Positions 26,501 to 34,099 of a stretch of DNA of 46,557 bases are shown here, piece after piece. How positions within the stretch are numbered: the first letter of the stretch is position 1; every line of letters begins with the position of its first letter. The notes under the pieces were generated by a model. That model was not told the origin of the DNA, did not search any database, and was given only the letters and a program-made list of their open reading frames with translations. Origin of the DNA: an uncultured Clostridia bacterium (GTDB lineage Bacteria > Bacillota > Clostridia > Christensenellales > Pumilibacteraceae); assembly GCA_947384195.1 (NCBI GenBank), contig CANDGE010000003.1, positions 1 to 46,557 on the forward strand, in the 5' to 3' direction. Position numbers and translations under genes: made by a program.

Positions 26501-27043
26501 GCTCCTGCGCGTGGAAAGCATATCGTATACCGCCGCAAAATACTTATCGCCGCTTTTTAATCGGTCGGCAACCGCAGTCTCGACGGCGTCGCGCTCGATA
26601 AGCGATATCTCGCCGTCCTCGCAAAGCGTAGCCGCGGGGTCTATGCCCGCCGCGCCGTAATACCTGCGTATCAGCTTTTGACAATAACCGTGCAAAGTGC
26701 CGATGTCGCACACCGACATAGCGTCCGTCGCGTCGCAAATGCTTGCATAAACTTTTGCGTTTTTGTTTTCGCTCGCACGTTTGAGCTCGGACAGCTTTTC
26801 GGACAGTTTGATGCGCATATCCGCCGCCGCCGCGCGCGTAAACGTGACTATCAGCATTCGGTCGAGCCGCGCGCCGTTCAACAGCTTGTTTATTATACGC
26901 GCGATCATGACGGTGGTCTTGCCGCTGCCCGCGCCCGCCGATACGATTATATTGCCGTCGCGAGTCGCCGCTTCCGCCTGATTTTGCGTAAAGCGGTCGC
27001 CGACGCCCCACTCGCGCATATCGATATATCCGAAGCTATTCAT
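23570..27043 (-). CDS. addA: AddA helicase-nuclease subunit
   Basis: 1157 residues from the ATG at 27043, which has a strong GGAGG 6 nt upstream inside the end of addB. It is the UvrD-type helicase and RecB-type nuclease of the AddAB complex that resects double-strand breaks for RecA. Walker A is SAGAGSGKT (35-43), motif Ia is VTFTRAAAADM, motif II is VFIDEFQDVN, motif III is VVGDVKQSIYGFR, motif V/VI is TVHSSKGLEYDFVIV and LRLFYVALTRAKKKL. The C-terminal nuclease shows GTAYHRAMELID and GVIDLLLVD...VVDYKTG. The overlap with addB and the shared promoter indicate one operon. Confidence 0.97.
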   Translation of the reverse strand: MNSFGYIDMREWGVGDRFTQNQAEAATRDGNIIVSAGAGSGKTTVMIARIINKLLNGARLDRMLIVTFTRAAAADMRIKLSEKLSELKRASENKNAKVYASICDATDAMSVCDIGTLHGYCQKLIRRYYGAAGIDPAATLCEDGEISLIERDAVETAVADRLKSGDKYFAAVYDMLSTRRSAENVVSTVTDIVEFALSNAEPDKYLVESAPDEQAFSTLDGIVAARRAGLAERIAELKKDLIAVGMDKHATVIDELADYADGVIDKPTATSHSARGDATDLLNERFKALRADCKKLRELKAEYESIKTVEGKPYVDALLAVARAALEKFDAGKKSRNKIGYSDLEHGAFRVLGDDACMREIRQTVDHVFIDEFQDVNPLQFEFAKKFRDAGAEMFVVGDVKQSIYGFRRCSPEHFINEIKGAIPIEAVREYERAGAKYKGCRRFVHIPLTDNFRSSRAVVDFVNGIFDNTMTEDFGGADYKNKDRLVCGAPDVCGALPSGARAELVTVDMPETEPERADGGYSVVDAATRERAPEPEAAFIADAVERWIRFVTLKTEYENKLARARGEKEKLPPELGEIAVLLRSANAAFCSALAREFDKRGIRYNFGRKSSVKSYASAVALTDMLRCVDNRFDDVALYTALRSSMGMFSDEQLAELATDGGAACAADGVLPDGGKSYAFWQKVDAYTGKYREKLDGFFALRDDIAAYSKTHDCGDTLGYITSLTDYFQHVYETGGDARAAEALIEYATERRCDIHAFLNYYDSADFDLALESGSDAVNITTVHSSKGLEYDFVIVADTAREFNKSDLSARVLVSESGVAVKVPDAGARTLVKTARWAEQNAVAPDKLKQEELRLFYVALTRAKKKLIVCGKNKSRGTDELSPEKAKCPLDFARLGAAGVSSARALDEITADADVYARLLGEKDGADVLAEAPHGVVREIADAVRERCSEEYTGRADIPVKACVTSVTHELALADVYDYTSSARIVTDDHDGDDGVDARLRGTAYHRAMELIDLDDPRAEAVTDKCEHIELVDIDKVLRAAQAMKKLKTDKVFVGDVRCFKERYFIVDMPAVDIGVDAPDNVLVQGVIDLLLVDTYGNAIVVDYKTGDPKRLANEGYKTQLRLYARAVEKATRGKYSVKKTFLYSFASGELVAVDVL

Positions 27044-29861
27044 CGCCGACCTCCGTTTCGCCGAGCTCGACGCAAACATCCGCGCCGCGCTCCGCTATGC
27101 CGTCACCGCACACGCCGCGAAACGCGCAACGCGCGCAAGCCCCGTCTATCGGCGAACGATCTATATGCCCGTCCGTCATCTCGTCGACGGCGACCGACGC
27201 ATTGCGCTTGCACCGTTCGATGAGCGCGTCGAACGCATCCCGCGCAAGCCCCGCTTTATACTGCTCGTTGAACGACAGCTCGCCCGTCTTTCTGTCGCGC
27301 TTCAACCTGACGGCGAGCACCGACGACGGCAAAAGCTCGGCAAGCGCGCGGTCGTACGTTATCGCGACTTCGGTATCGCGCACGAAACACCCGTCGAACG
27401 GCTTGGCTTTTGCGTCGTAACGCGGCGCGAGCTTTACGTAGAAAAACCCGGTGACGTCGCGCGCGCCCGTCGCATATGCGTAAAGCGGCAACTGCATGTC
27501 CGTGCCGAGCAAACACGATTTAAGCTTGAACTCCGTCGCACCCGTTTTATAGTCGATTATGCGCAACCCGTCGCCGCAACTGTCTATGCGGTCGATCACG
27601 CCTACGAATTCGGTCTTGTGCGAATCACCAAACGTCAAACCGCCGAATGCGCGTTCCGTATACAGCGGCGAGTAATCGCCCGCTTCGAGCGCGGCGACGT
27701 TTACGCGCGCAAACTCCTCCGCGTCGTCCAACAACCGCTCGTAAGCATACGGCTCGGGCTCGATCCCTTTTGCGCAAAGTATCTCGTCGACCGTCTTTTT
27801 TACTCGCTCGCGCGAAAGCTCGTACGGCGGATGATCTATAAACGTTTTCATAAATTCGTGAACGACCGTTCCGAAGTCGGGCGCGGCGAGCACGCCGTCA
27901 CGCCGCTCTTTGACTCCCACCGCATCGCGCAAAAACCGTTTGTACGGACAAGTGAACCAATCGGACAGTTCGCTGACCGACACGCGATCGCGCGGGCGCG
28001 TTTTTATTATAGGCTCGAACACAGCCGCCCGCGCGCTGTCGCCGACAGCCGCGCGCAACGAATCGACGTGCTTTACCGCGCCGCGCGCCGCAAGCTCTCG
28101 CGCCGCGGCTTGGGTGCACGCGTACCGCGCTATGTATTGCGCATCGTCTGTTTCGGCGAGCACCGCGTCGCGCTCGGCGCAACAAATGCGCTCGGTACGT
28201 TCGGCAAGCTCCGACATAAACGCCGACGGGCGCATACGCCCCGCCGTTACGTACGAGCAAAACACGGTTTCCGCATTGTCGATCACCGCTTTCAGCTCTA
28301 CCCGCTCGCGGCGGTTCTGTTCGCGCACCGTCGGCGAAATTTCTATCGGCGCGCACAACGCGTTCACAGCGCACAGCTCGTCGTCGCCGAGCAGTCCGCA
28401 ATCGGACGACGCCGCAGGCAAAACGCCCTCGTTGAAGTCCGCGACAAACAGCATTTTACATCTCGTCATGCGCAGATTTTGCGCAACAGTGACCGTCACT
28501 CTGTCCGTATAACGCGGCAACGACTTGATCTCGACGGCATGCGCCGCCGAAAAAAACGCTTTTGCATCGGTATGAAAATCGCCCGTGCCGTAACGTTCGA
28601 GAAGCTCGACAAGCTCCGATATCGGCGCGACGGTATCGGTCTGATCGCCGTACAGCTCCTCGCGCAACTCATTGAACCCGCCGTGTTCGACGACGCTTTT
28701 TACCGCCGAGCAAAAATCTCCGTTCATATATCCTACGAGCGCACGCACGCGAGCCGCCGCGCGCGCGGCTCCTTCGCCGTCGGGCTCGAAGTCGAGCTTG
28801 ACGAAACGCTTACGCCGCGCCAAATACTTTTGCAACTCCTGCGCGTCGCGATCGGCACAGCGCGAAAACGGGTTTTTGCACAGTGCGACGAGCGTCTCGC
28901 CGTCAACGGCGCGCCCGTCGTCCGCCGCGCTTTTTATCTTGTAAATATTGTCGAGCGCGACGAGCGGCGGCGTACATTCGAGCGGCGTGCGTTCGTCGTG
29001 ATAGAACGCGATACCGTACTCGCGCAATATACGCGCCAATGCGCGCGGCTCGGGACAAACGACCGATACGTCGCCGAACCTGCCGCCGCGGTGAACGTGA
29101 TCGCGTATGCTCACCGCTATTTCCTTGTACTGCGTCGCACGGTCGGGCGCGGAAAACACGGTCATGCGCGCGCGGCGCGCCTTGGGCGGCAAAACGTCGT
29201 AATACTCGAACGACAGCGCATATTTTTTCAGCGCGGCGAATACCCGACGGTTGAGCTCCGTCGTTTTACAATCGAGCGAATAGCCTATCGCATAAACGTG
29301 CGCGCCCTTGACGAGCGCGCTCGTCGGAACGGCTTTTATAAGCTCCGTCAAGCGGTCGGACGGATCGGCGTTATCGCGTTTCAGCTCGATATATCTCTTT
29401 CGTATGCGCGAGATATCGGCAAGCTTGACGTCCGTCGCGCCGCCGGCACCGCGCGCGTCGATGATCGAACGAAGCTCGGCGGGGTCTGCTCCCGACGCGC
29501 AAAGCTGTTGCATAGTATCGTAAACGTCGCGCGCAAACCCGTTGTACTGCGCCGCATGTCCGTAATATTCGAGCTCGCTCTCCGCCGCCGCTACCGCGCG
29601 CGCGGCGAGCATCACTCCGCCCTCGCGCGTAAGGATCTTATCGTCGGGCGCGATACGCCGCGCCAAGCGCGACAGCGTCAGCACCTCGCAATCGAGCGCG
29701 CCGCCGCCCGAAAACAACGCGCGCTCCACGCTCTGCGTATAACGGTCGGGCGTAAGAACTATATGGTAACCGTCGGGATCGAACTCGCGCGATCTCAATT
29801 TTTTCGCGAGCGCGTCGAGCGCCGACGGATATCCGTCGAATTTTCCGTCATTTGCTTGCAT
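27036..29861 (-). CDS. addB: AddB subunit of the AddAB helicase-nuclease
   Basis: 941 residues from the ATG at 29861. It is the partner of AddA in recombinational repair and normally recognises Chi. The C-terminal RecB-type nuclease is intact: FVGVIDRIDSCGDGLRIIDYKTG. The iron-sulfur site is present as Cys in FTCPYKRFL plus a Cys-x2-Cys-x5-Cys cluster near the end (CARCAFRGVC). The usual N-terminal Walker A (GxSGSGK) is missing: the protein opens directly at YPSALDALAKKL. A longer frame to 29921 does not supply one and would cross the promoter. The start lies 6 nt behind the -10 box without a ribosome site (leaderless geometry). Its end overlaps addA by 8 bp. Confidence 0.93.
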   Translation of the reverse strand: MQANDGKFDGYPSALDALAKKLRSREFDPDGYHIVLTPDRYTQSVERALFSGGGALDCEVLTLSRLARRIAPDDKILTREGGVMLAARAVAAAESELEYYGHAAQYNGFARDVYDTMQQLCASGADPAELRSIIDARGAGGATDVKLADISRIRKRYIELKRDNADPSDRLTELIKAVPTSALVKGAHVYAIGYSLDCKTTELNRRVFAALKKYALSFEYYDVLPPKARRARMTVFSAPDRATQYKEIAVSIRDHVHRGGRFGDVSVVCPEPRALARILREYGIAFYHDERTPLECTPPLVALDNIYKIKSAADDGRAVDGETLVALCKNPFSRCADRDAQELQKYLARRKRFVKLDFEPDGEGAARAAARVRALVGYMNGDFCSAVKSVVEHGGFNELREELYGDQTDTVAPISELVELLERYGTGDFHTDAKAFFSAAHAVEIKSLPRYTDRVTVTVAQNLRMTRCKMLFVADFNEGVLPAASSDCGLLGDDELCAVNALCAPIEISPTVREQNRRERVELKAVIDNAETVFCSYVTAGRMRPSAFMSELAERTERICCAERDAVLAETDDAQYIARYACTQAAARELAARGAVKHVDSLRAAVGDSARAAVFEPIIKTRPRDRVSVSELSDWFTCPYKRFLRDAVGVKERRDGVLAAPDFGTVVHEFMKTFIDHPPYELSRERVKKTVDEILCAKGIEPEPYAYERLLDDAEEFARVNVAALEAGDYSPLYTERAFGGLTFGDSHKTEFVGVIDRIDSCGDGLRIIDYKTGATEFKLKSCLLGTDMQLPLYAYATGARDVTGFFYVKLAPRYDAKAKPFDGCFVRDTEVAITYDRALAELLPSSVLAVRLKRDRKTGELSFNEQYKAGLARDAFDALIERCKRNASVAVDEMTDGHIDRSPIDGACARCAFRGVCGDGIAERGADVCVELGETEVGDE

Positions 29862-29867
29862 GGCATT

Positions 29868-29896
29868 ATTATATAGTAAACCGCGCCGAAAATCAA
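29868..29896 (-). promoter_or_regulatory. addBA promoter (leaderless geometry)
   Basis: Minus strand: TTGATT (29891-29896), 17 bp, TATAAT (29868-29873), with only 6 nt to the ATG. It is back to back with the lipoprotein promoter. Confidence 0.82.
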
Positions 29897-29914
29897 GCGG
29901 TAGCCGACAAACAT

Positions 29915-29943
29915 TTGCCAAACCCGTCGCAATGTGCTAAAAT
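29915..29943 (+). promoter_or_regulatory. Promoter of the lipoprotein gene (leaderless geometry)
   Basis: TTGCCA (29915-29920), 17 bp, TAAAAT (29938-29943), with exactly 6 nt to the ATG and no ribosome site. Confidence 0.75.
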
Positions 29944-29949
29944 ACAACC

Positions 29950-30942
29950 ATGAAAAAAATCGTTAAAAACAATCTGTGCGTCGCGCTGTGCGCGCTCACC
30001 GCGCTATCCGTTTGCGCCTGTTCGACAGTCCAATCCGAATCGGCGTTCGACAGTCCGCGCCCGTGGCACGACGATATAAAGATCGCGCTCGACGGCTCGT
30101 ACGAAAAGCTCGACTATGCCGTAGCGATCTACGATACGACAGGCGGCGTCGACGACGACAAGCGCGTCAAGATAGCAGACGGGAGTATGACGTTTACTTT
30201 GAGCGAACCCGTTTACGGCGACTTCACTACGCTCGACATGAGTTTTTCGGTGACGTACTCCGCAGACGCGCCGTCGCCCGACGCAGGGCTCACGGATACG
30301 ATAACGAGCCGCGTCCTGTTCAGTACCATCAGCCTTGCGGCAAAGGAAATGCAAAAAACGGTATCGCTCGCCGACCGCGACGGAACGGACAACCTTTCGT
30401 ACGAGCTGACCGCCGACTACTTCGGCTCTCACGAAGCGACGATAAAGTTCACCGCGCGCGACGGCGAAACGCGCAAGCTCGCGCTTTCGGAAGACACCTG
30501 TCATGACAACGAGATGATATTCATGCTCGCCCGCGCGCAAGCTCTCGCCGCCGAAGGCTCGACGATGTTCCGCGCAGTCAATATTTTCGATTCGTTCGCC
30601 AACGGCAAACTCACAGAATACACTATGGTCGCGGCTAATGCGTCCGATCTCGTCGCCGTGGATATAGGCGATTGGGTCAAGGATTTCGGCGTAGAGCCGG
30701 TCACCGACGAACAAACGGGCGAAACGACCTACCCCGTATCGTGCTACAATACGAGCATAGGCATAAACGCCGAACGTCACGGCCCGCCGTATGTCGTCAA
30801 CTACGCCGAAAAGCCGTTCGTGCGCGGCGAGAAATCTCACGCCAAGCTCCCTATACGCATCGGATACAGTCAATACGAAAACAGCCGCGCTTTCCGCTAC
30901 ACAGAATACACGCTCACCGCGTGCTCGTTCGACAGGGCGTAG
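29950..30942 (+). CDS. Hypothetical lipoprotein
   Basis: 330 residues. It has a basic start (MKKIVKNN), a hydrophobic core and a lipobox ending at Cys24 (SVCAC), so it is probably a membrane-anchored lipoprotein. The mature part is rich in beta-strand patterns, without a recognised domain. Residues about 195-205 (MLARAQALAAEG) are helical. It stands 6 nt behind a strong -10 box. The following ATP-grasp gene starts 1 nt after its stop, so the two are almost surely cotranscribed. The function is unknown. Confidence 0.85.
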   Translation: MKKIVKNNLCVALCALTALSVCACSTVQSESAFDSPRPWHDDIKIALDGSYEKLDYAVAIYDTTGGVDDDKRVKIADGSMTFTLSEPVYGDFTTLDMSFSVTYSADAPSPDAGLTDTITSRVLFSTISLAAKEMQKTVSLADRDGTDNLSYELTADYFGSHEATIKFTARDGETRKLALSEDTCHDNEMIFMLARAQALAAEGSTMFRAVNIFDSFANGKLTEYTMVAANASDLVAVDIGDWVKDFGVEPVTDEQTGETTYPVSCYNTSIGINAERHGPPYVVNYAEKPFVRGEKSHAKLPIRIGYSQYENSRAFRYTEYTLTACSFDRA

Positions 30943-30943
30943 C

Positions 30944-31816
30944 GTGAACGGCTTGATACTTATAAACGCTTACGCGGACGATATACCGCGTCAAGCGACG
31001 CGCATACGCGACGAGCTCGTTTCGCTCGGCGCGAGCGTGCGCATTGCGCGCAACAACGAATTTATTGCGAGCATAAAAAACGGCGGCGTTTCGACGACCG
31101 CCGACGTCGATTTTTGCGTCTATCTCGACAAAGACAAGTACGTGGCGCGCATGCTCGAAAGATCGGGCATACGGCTTTTTAACTGCGCGCAAGCGATAGA
31201 AAACTGCGACGACAAAATGACTACGCACATTTTGCTCGCCGATAACGGCATCCCCATGCCCGATACGCTCGCGGGCTTATTGTGCTACTCCGCCGATATC
31301 CCGCTCGATACAGCCGCGCTCGATACGGTCGAGAAAACGCTCGGCTACCCCGTCGTTGTAAAGCTGTCGTACGGCTCGATGGGTAAAGGCGTGTTCAAAG
31401 CGGACGACCGCGCCGAATTGTTAAAGATCGCGCATACGGTCAAGCCGTATCCGCATCTTTTCCAAAAATATATAAAAATCTCGCACGGCAAGGACATGCG
31501 AGTTATAGTAACGGGCGGGAAAGTGCTCGGCGGCATCATACGCCGCTCCGACGGCGATTTCCGTTCCAACGTCGGGCTTGGCGGCACTGCCGAAAAAACA
31601 GAAGTCCCCGCCGACATCGCCGACATTGCTTTACGCGCCGCGCGCCTGCTCGGGCTCGATTATTGCGGCATAGACTTTTTGCTCGGCGATACGCCGTTGT
31701 TATGCGAAGTCAATTCCAATGCGTTTTTCGACGCGTTCGAGCACGCTACGGGAATAAACGTCGCGCGCGCTTATGCGGAACATATTGTAAACGCGGGATC
31801 GAAAATCAAGAACTGA
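30944..31816 (+). CDS. RimK-type ATP-grasp ligase
   Basis: 290 residues from a GTG at 30944, 1 nt after the lipoprotein stop, with AGGG upstream; longer frames overlap the lipoprotein gene. ATP-grasp features: PVVVKLSYGSMGKGVFKADD (nucleotide lysines and glycine loop), LFQKYI, KDMRVIVTGGKVLGGIIRR, and the metal/carboxylate motif CEVNSNAFFDAFE. The length and N-terminal domain match the RimK/LysX/MptN ligases, which join amino acids (often glutamate) to a protein, a coenzyme or a small peptide. The substrate is unknown; the coupled lipoprotein might be a target or only a neighbour. Confidence 0.93.
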   Translation: MNGLILINAYADDIPRQATRIRDELVSLGASVRIARNNEFIASIKNGGVSTTADVDFCVYLDKDKYVARMLERSGIRLFNCAQAIENCDDKMTTHILLADNGIPMPDTLAGLLCYSADIPLDTAALDTVEKTLGYPVVVKLSYGSMGKGVFKADDRAELLKIAHTVKPYPHLFQKYIKISHGKDMRVIVTGGKVLGGIIRRSDGDFRSNVGLGGTAEKTEVPADIADIALRAARLLGLDYCGIDFLLGDTPLLCEVNSNAFFDAFEHATGINVARAYAEHIVNAGSKIKN

Positions 31817-31855
31817 GAATCGTTTGCGATCGCGTTTTATCTTATTCCCCCTTTG

Positions 31856-31936
31856 TCGTTCCCGACTGACGAAGCGCAACGAAAGATCTCATCCTTATCG
31901 GAATAAGGATGAGATCTTTCGCGTTGCTCGGAATGA
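31856..31936. repeat. Long palindromic element, MITE/REP-like
   Basis: An 18-bp perfect inverted repeat (31881-31898 with 31903-31920) around the loop CGGA. It is extended by imperfect pairing to GTCGTTCCCGA on the left and TCGGAATGAC on the right, about 80 bp in all, with GTC ends. The GTCATTCCGAG...GATCTCATCC wording resembles small dispersed palindromes seen in many bacterial genomes. There is no coding content, and only one copy is seen here. As RNA it is a very stable hairpin. Confidence 0.75.
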
Positions 31937-31968
31937 CAAAAGAATCGAATTAAGCGGAAATCGAATTC

Positions 31969-32931
31969 TCAATCGTCCGCGATCGCGTTTTTCTCGTTCC
32001 GAATGCACTTAACCGTTTTCTTGCGCAGTTTTACGGTATTGAGCAATACGAATATCCCGACGAGCGCGACGATCGAACACGTCACTACGACATACATCGC
32101 CCATGTAGGAACAGACGTTCCGAAAAATGTTACTTTCGCGTCGAACGCGCCGAGTATACCGTCGACCGCGCCGTCGGGCAAGCCTGCGGCGGAAAACTCG
32201 CTCGCATAACCGAGCATGAAGTGCGAACGCAGTAAGCTCGTGCAATACGTGCCGGGCAAACACATAACCATATTGGCTATACCGCTCGAAAACTGCGAAA
32301 TGGGATAGTATGCGCCGCAAATAAACCCGTAGACCGACGATACGACGGTGCTCACCGCGCTTATCGCGCCGCGGCTTTTAAGGAAATAACACACCACCGA
32401 CGACAGCGCCGTGCCGAAAAGCGACGCCAAAAAAACGTCGAGCACTATGGCGAATACGTCGGCGACCGACAAGCCCCAACCCATGGCGGCTATATAGCAA
32501 AATCCCGCGAGCATGGCGATAAAGCAAATGGCGATCGTAACGACAGCCGTCGCAAAGTAGTAGCCCAAAACGAGCACCCGCCCCTTTACGGGCGATACCG
32601 TAAGATCGGCGCGCGCACCCGTGATCCTGTCCCCCACCATCGCCGAATTTGCGATGAAGGCGACAGTCACGCAACATACGGCGAGTATGCTCGAAACTTC
32701 GTACGCCGCCACGTATCCGCCGATCAGTCGGTCGCCGAGCGTCAAGCCCTCGGGCAGACCGACGACAAACGAGCTTTCGAGCACGTTATGCAAAAACAGC
32801 ACGTACAGCATCAGTATTATCAACGGTGCTATCAACGCCGATATCCACATGCCCTTATCCTTAAAGAACAGCTTGATATTACGCGCCGTAAACGCCGCGG
32901 TTTGTTTTAAAACATTGGTTTTTTCGTTCAT
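31969..32931 (-). CDS. ABC-2 type exporter permease
   Basis: 320 residues (ATG at 32931; a GTG at 32940 is an alternative). Six hydrophobic segments in the ABC-2 pattern: about 30-50, 70-95, 115-140, 145-170, 180-200 and 265-290. The segment FICGAYYPISQFSSGIANMVMCLPGTY is the typical ABC-2 motif near the fifth helix. It pairs with the ATPase encoded 19 bp upstream to export an unknown substrate (drug, peptide or lipid). No regulator gene is adjacent. Confidence 0.93.
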   Translation of the reverse strand: MNEKTNVLKQTAAFTARNIKLFFKDKGMWISALIAPLIILMLYVLFLHNVLESSFVVGLPEGLTLGDRLIGGYVAAYEVSSILAVCCVTVAFIANSAMVGDRITGARADLTVSPVKGRVLVLGYYFATAVVTIAICFIAMLAGFCYIAAMGWGLSVADVFAIVLDVFLASLFGTALSSVVCYFLKSRGAISAVSTVVSSVYGFICGAYYPISQFSSGIANMVMCLPGTYCTSLLRSHFMLGYASEFSAAGLPDGAVDGILGAFDAKVTFFGTSVPTWAMYVVVTCSIVALVGIFVLLNTVKLRKKTVKCIRNEKNAIADD

Positions 32932-32950
32932 GATATTCACCCGCCCCCCG

Positions 32951-33859
32951 CTAAGCTACCGTGAGTCGCGTGCCCGTAGCCGCGAGAAACACGTCGTCCA
33001 TTTTGCCCTTGGATATTTCGTAATCGGTAAAAAGCTCGGGATGCGCCGTGATAAGCGCGGTTGCTTCCGCAGTGTTCTTTACTTCTATCCTATACCCGCC
33101 CGATATCTTTACTATCGGCTTACCGAGCGCTTCGAGCGGCTTTTCGTCGTCCGTATAGAACGAAATAAAATCGCCCGTATATGCGTTTTTGAGATCGACG
33201 GGCGTACCCTTTGCCGCGATCTTGCCTGCGTCGATAATAACTACGTAATCGGCGTCCGCCGCTTCTTCCATATAATGCGTAGTCAAAAACACCGTTATCT
33301 CGCCGCTCTTGCGCAAGCCGTCGATCGCCTGCCAAACGATCTTGCGCGTTTGCGGATCGAGCCCCGTCGTCGGCTCGTCGAGTATTAATATCTCGGGTCG
33401 GTGCAAGAGCGCGCGAGCTATGTCGCACCGCCGCCGCTGTCCGCCCGACAGCTTGCTTATCGGACGCTTTTCCAGTTCTTTGAGCGACAGCATTTCATCG
33501 AGCTCGGCGTACCGCTTTTCAAACTGCGCGCCGAATATCCCGTACAGCGCCGCGCGGTTTTTCAGATTTTCCTTGACCGACAAGACCTTATCCAACACCG
33601 AACTCTGAAAAACAACGCCTATACTGCGCTTGACGCGCTCGGGGTCTTTATCGCAATCGGCGCCGTTTATGAGTATTTCGCCGCCGTCGCGTTCGAGCTG
33701 ACCGCATATCATCGAAATGGTAGTCGATTTGCCCGCGCCGTTAACGCCCAAAAACGCAAACAGCTCGCCCCGCCTGACCTCGAACGAAATGCCGTCCACC
33801 GCCGTAAGCGTGCCGAACCGCTTTACAAGCCCTTCGGTTTTTATTATTGCGTTATCCAA
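32951..33859 (-). CDS. ABC exporter ATP-binding protein
   Basis: 302 residues from a TTG at 33859, chosen because GGAGGG lies 5 nt upstream; the longer frame to 33937 lacks a ribosome site and overlaps the promoter. Walker A is GVNGAGKST, Q-loop VVFQSSVLD, signature LSGGQRRR, Walker B ILILDEPTTGLD, and H-loop LTTHYMEEA. The C-terminal ~80 residues are the regulatory domain of the DrrA/CcmA-like drug exporter class. It powers the ABC-2 permease encoded just downstream. Confidence 0.95.
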   Translation of the reverse strand: MDNAIIKTEGLVKRFGTLTAVDGISFEVRRGELFAFLGVNGAGKSTTISMICGQLERDGGEILINGADCDKDPERVKRSIGVVFQSSVLDKVLSVKENLKNRAALYGIFGAQFEKRYAELDEMLSLKELEKRPISKLSGGQRRRCDIARALLHRPEILILDEPTTGLDPQTRKIVWQAIDGLRKSGEITVFLTTHYMEEAADADYVVIIDAGKIAAKGTPVDLKNAYTGDFISFYTDDEKPLEALGKPIVKISGGYRIEVKNTAEATALITAHPELFTDYEISKGKMDDVFLAATGTRLTVA

Positions 33860-33888
33860 AATATCCCTCCGAATATACTGTCGAAAAC

Positions 33889-33915
33889 ATTGTAGCATAC
33901 CCTCCCCCGTGTCAA
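33889..33915 (-). promoter_or_regulatory. Possible promoter of the ABC exporter
   Basis: Minus strand: TTGACA (33910-33915), 15 bp, TACAAT (33889-33894) with an extended -10 TG. The spacer is 2 bp short, as in MerR-regulated promoters, but no regulator gene is nearby. Confidence 0.45.
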
Positions 33916-33968
33916 TCGTATGACCGAATTTTTTCACGAAAAATCACGGGCGGGTCGTAACGCGTCCG

Positions 33969-34022
33969 TTATCTACGTATCGGTATAAGCAAACTCGCTC
34001 GTATGCGTATTGTGTCCGACAT
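33969..34022 (-). CDS. Possible 17-residue leader peptide upstream of the ABC exporter
   Basis: MSDTIRIRASLLIPIRR, preceded by a strong AAGGAAGGAG site 5 nt before the ATG and by two TATAAT boxes (about 34033-34060). It is too short to show coding bias. The good ribosome site with nothing else to translate is the only support. It might be a leader that controls the exporter genes. Confidence 0.35.
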   Translation of the reverse strand: MSDTIRIRASLLIPIRR

Positions 34023-34099
34023 GCGTTCTCCTTCCTTTATTATATACGCATTATATCATAAACGTCGGGCAAATACATTAAAGGCGTATTAGAATCACA

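Noticed and set aside
27165..29876. A 903-codon plus-strand frame opposite addB
   Set aside because: Its Arg/His-rich product is typical of the antisense of this codon usage; addB has clear nuclease and Fe-S motifs on the other strand.
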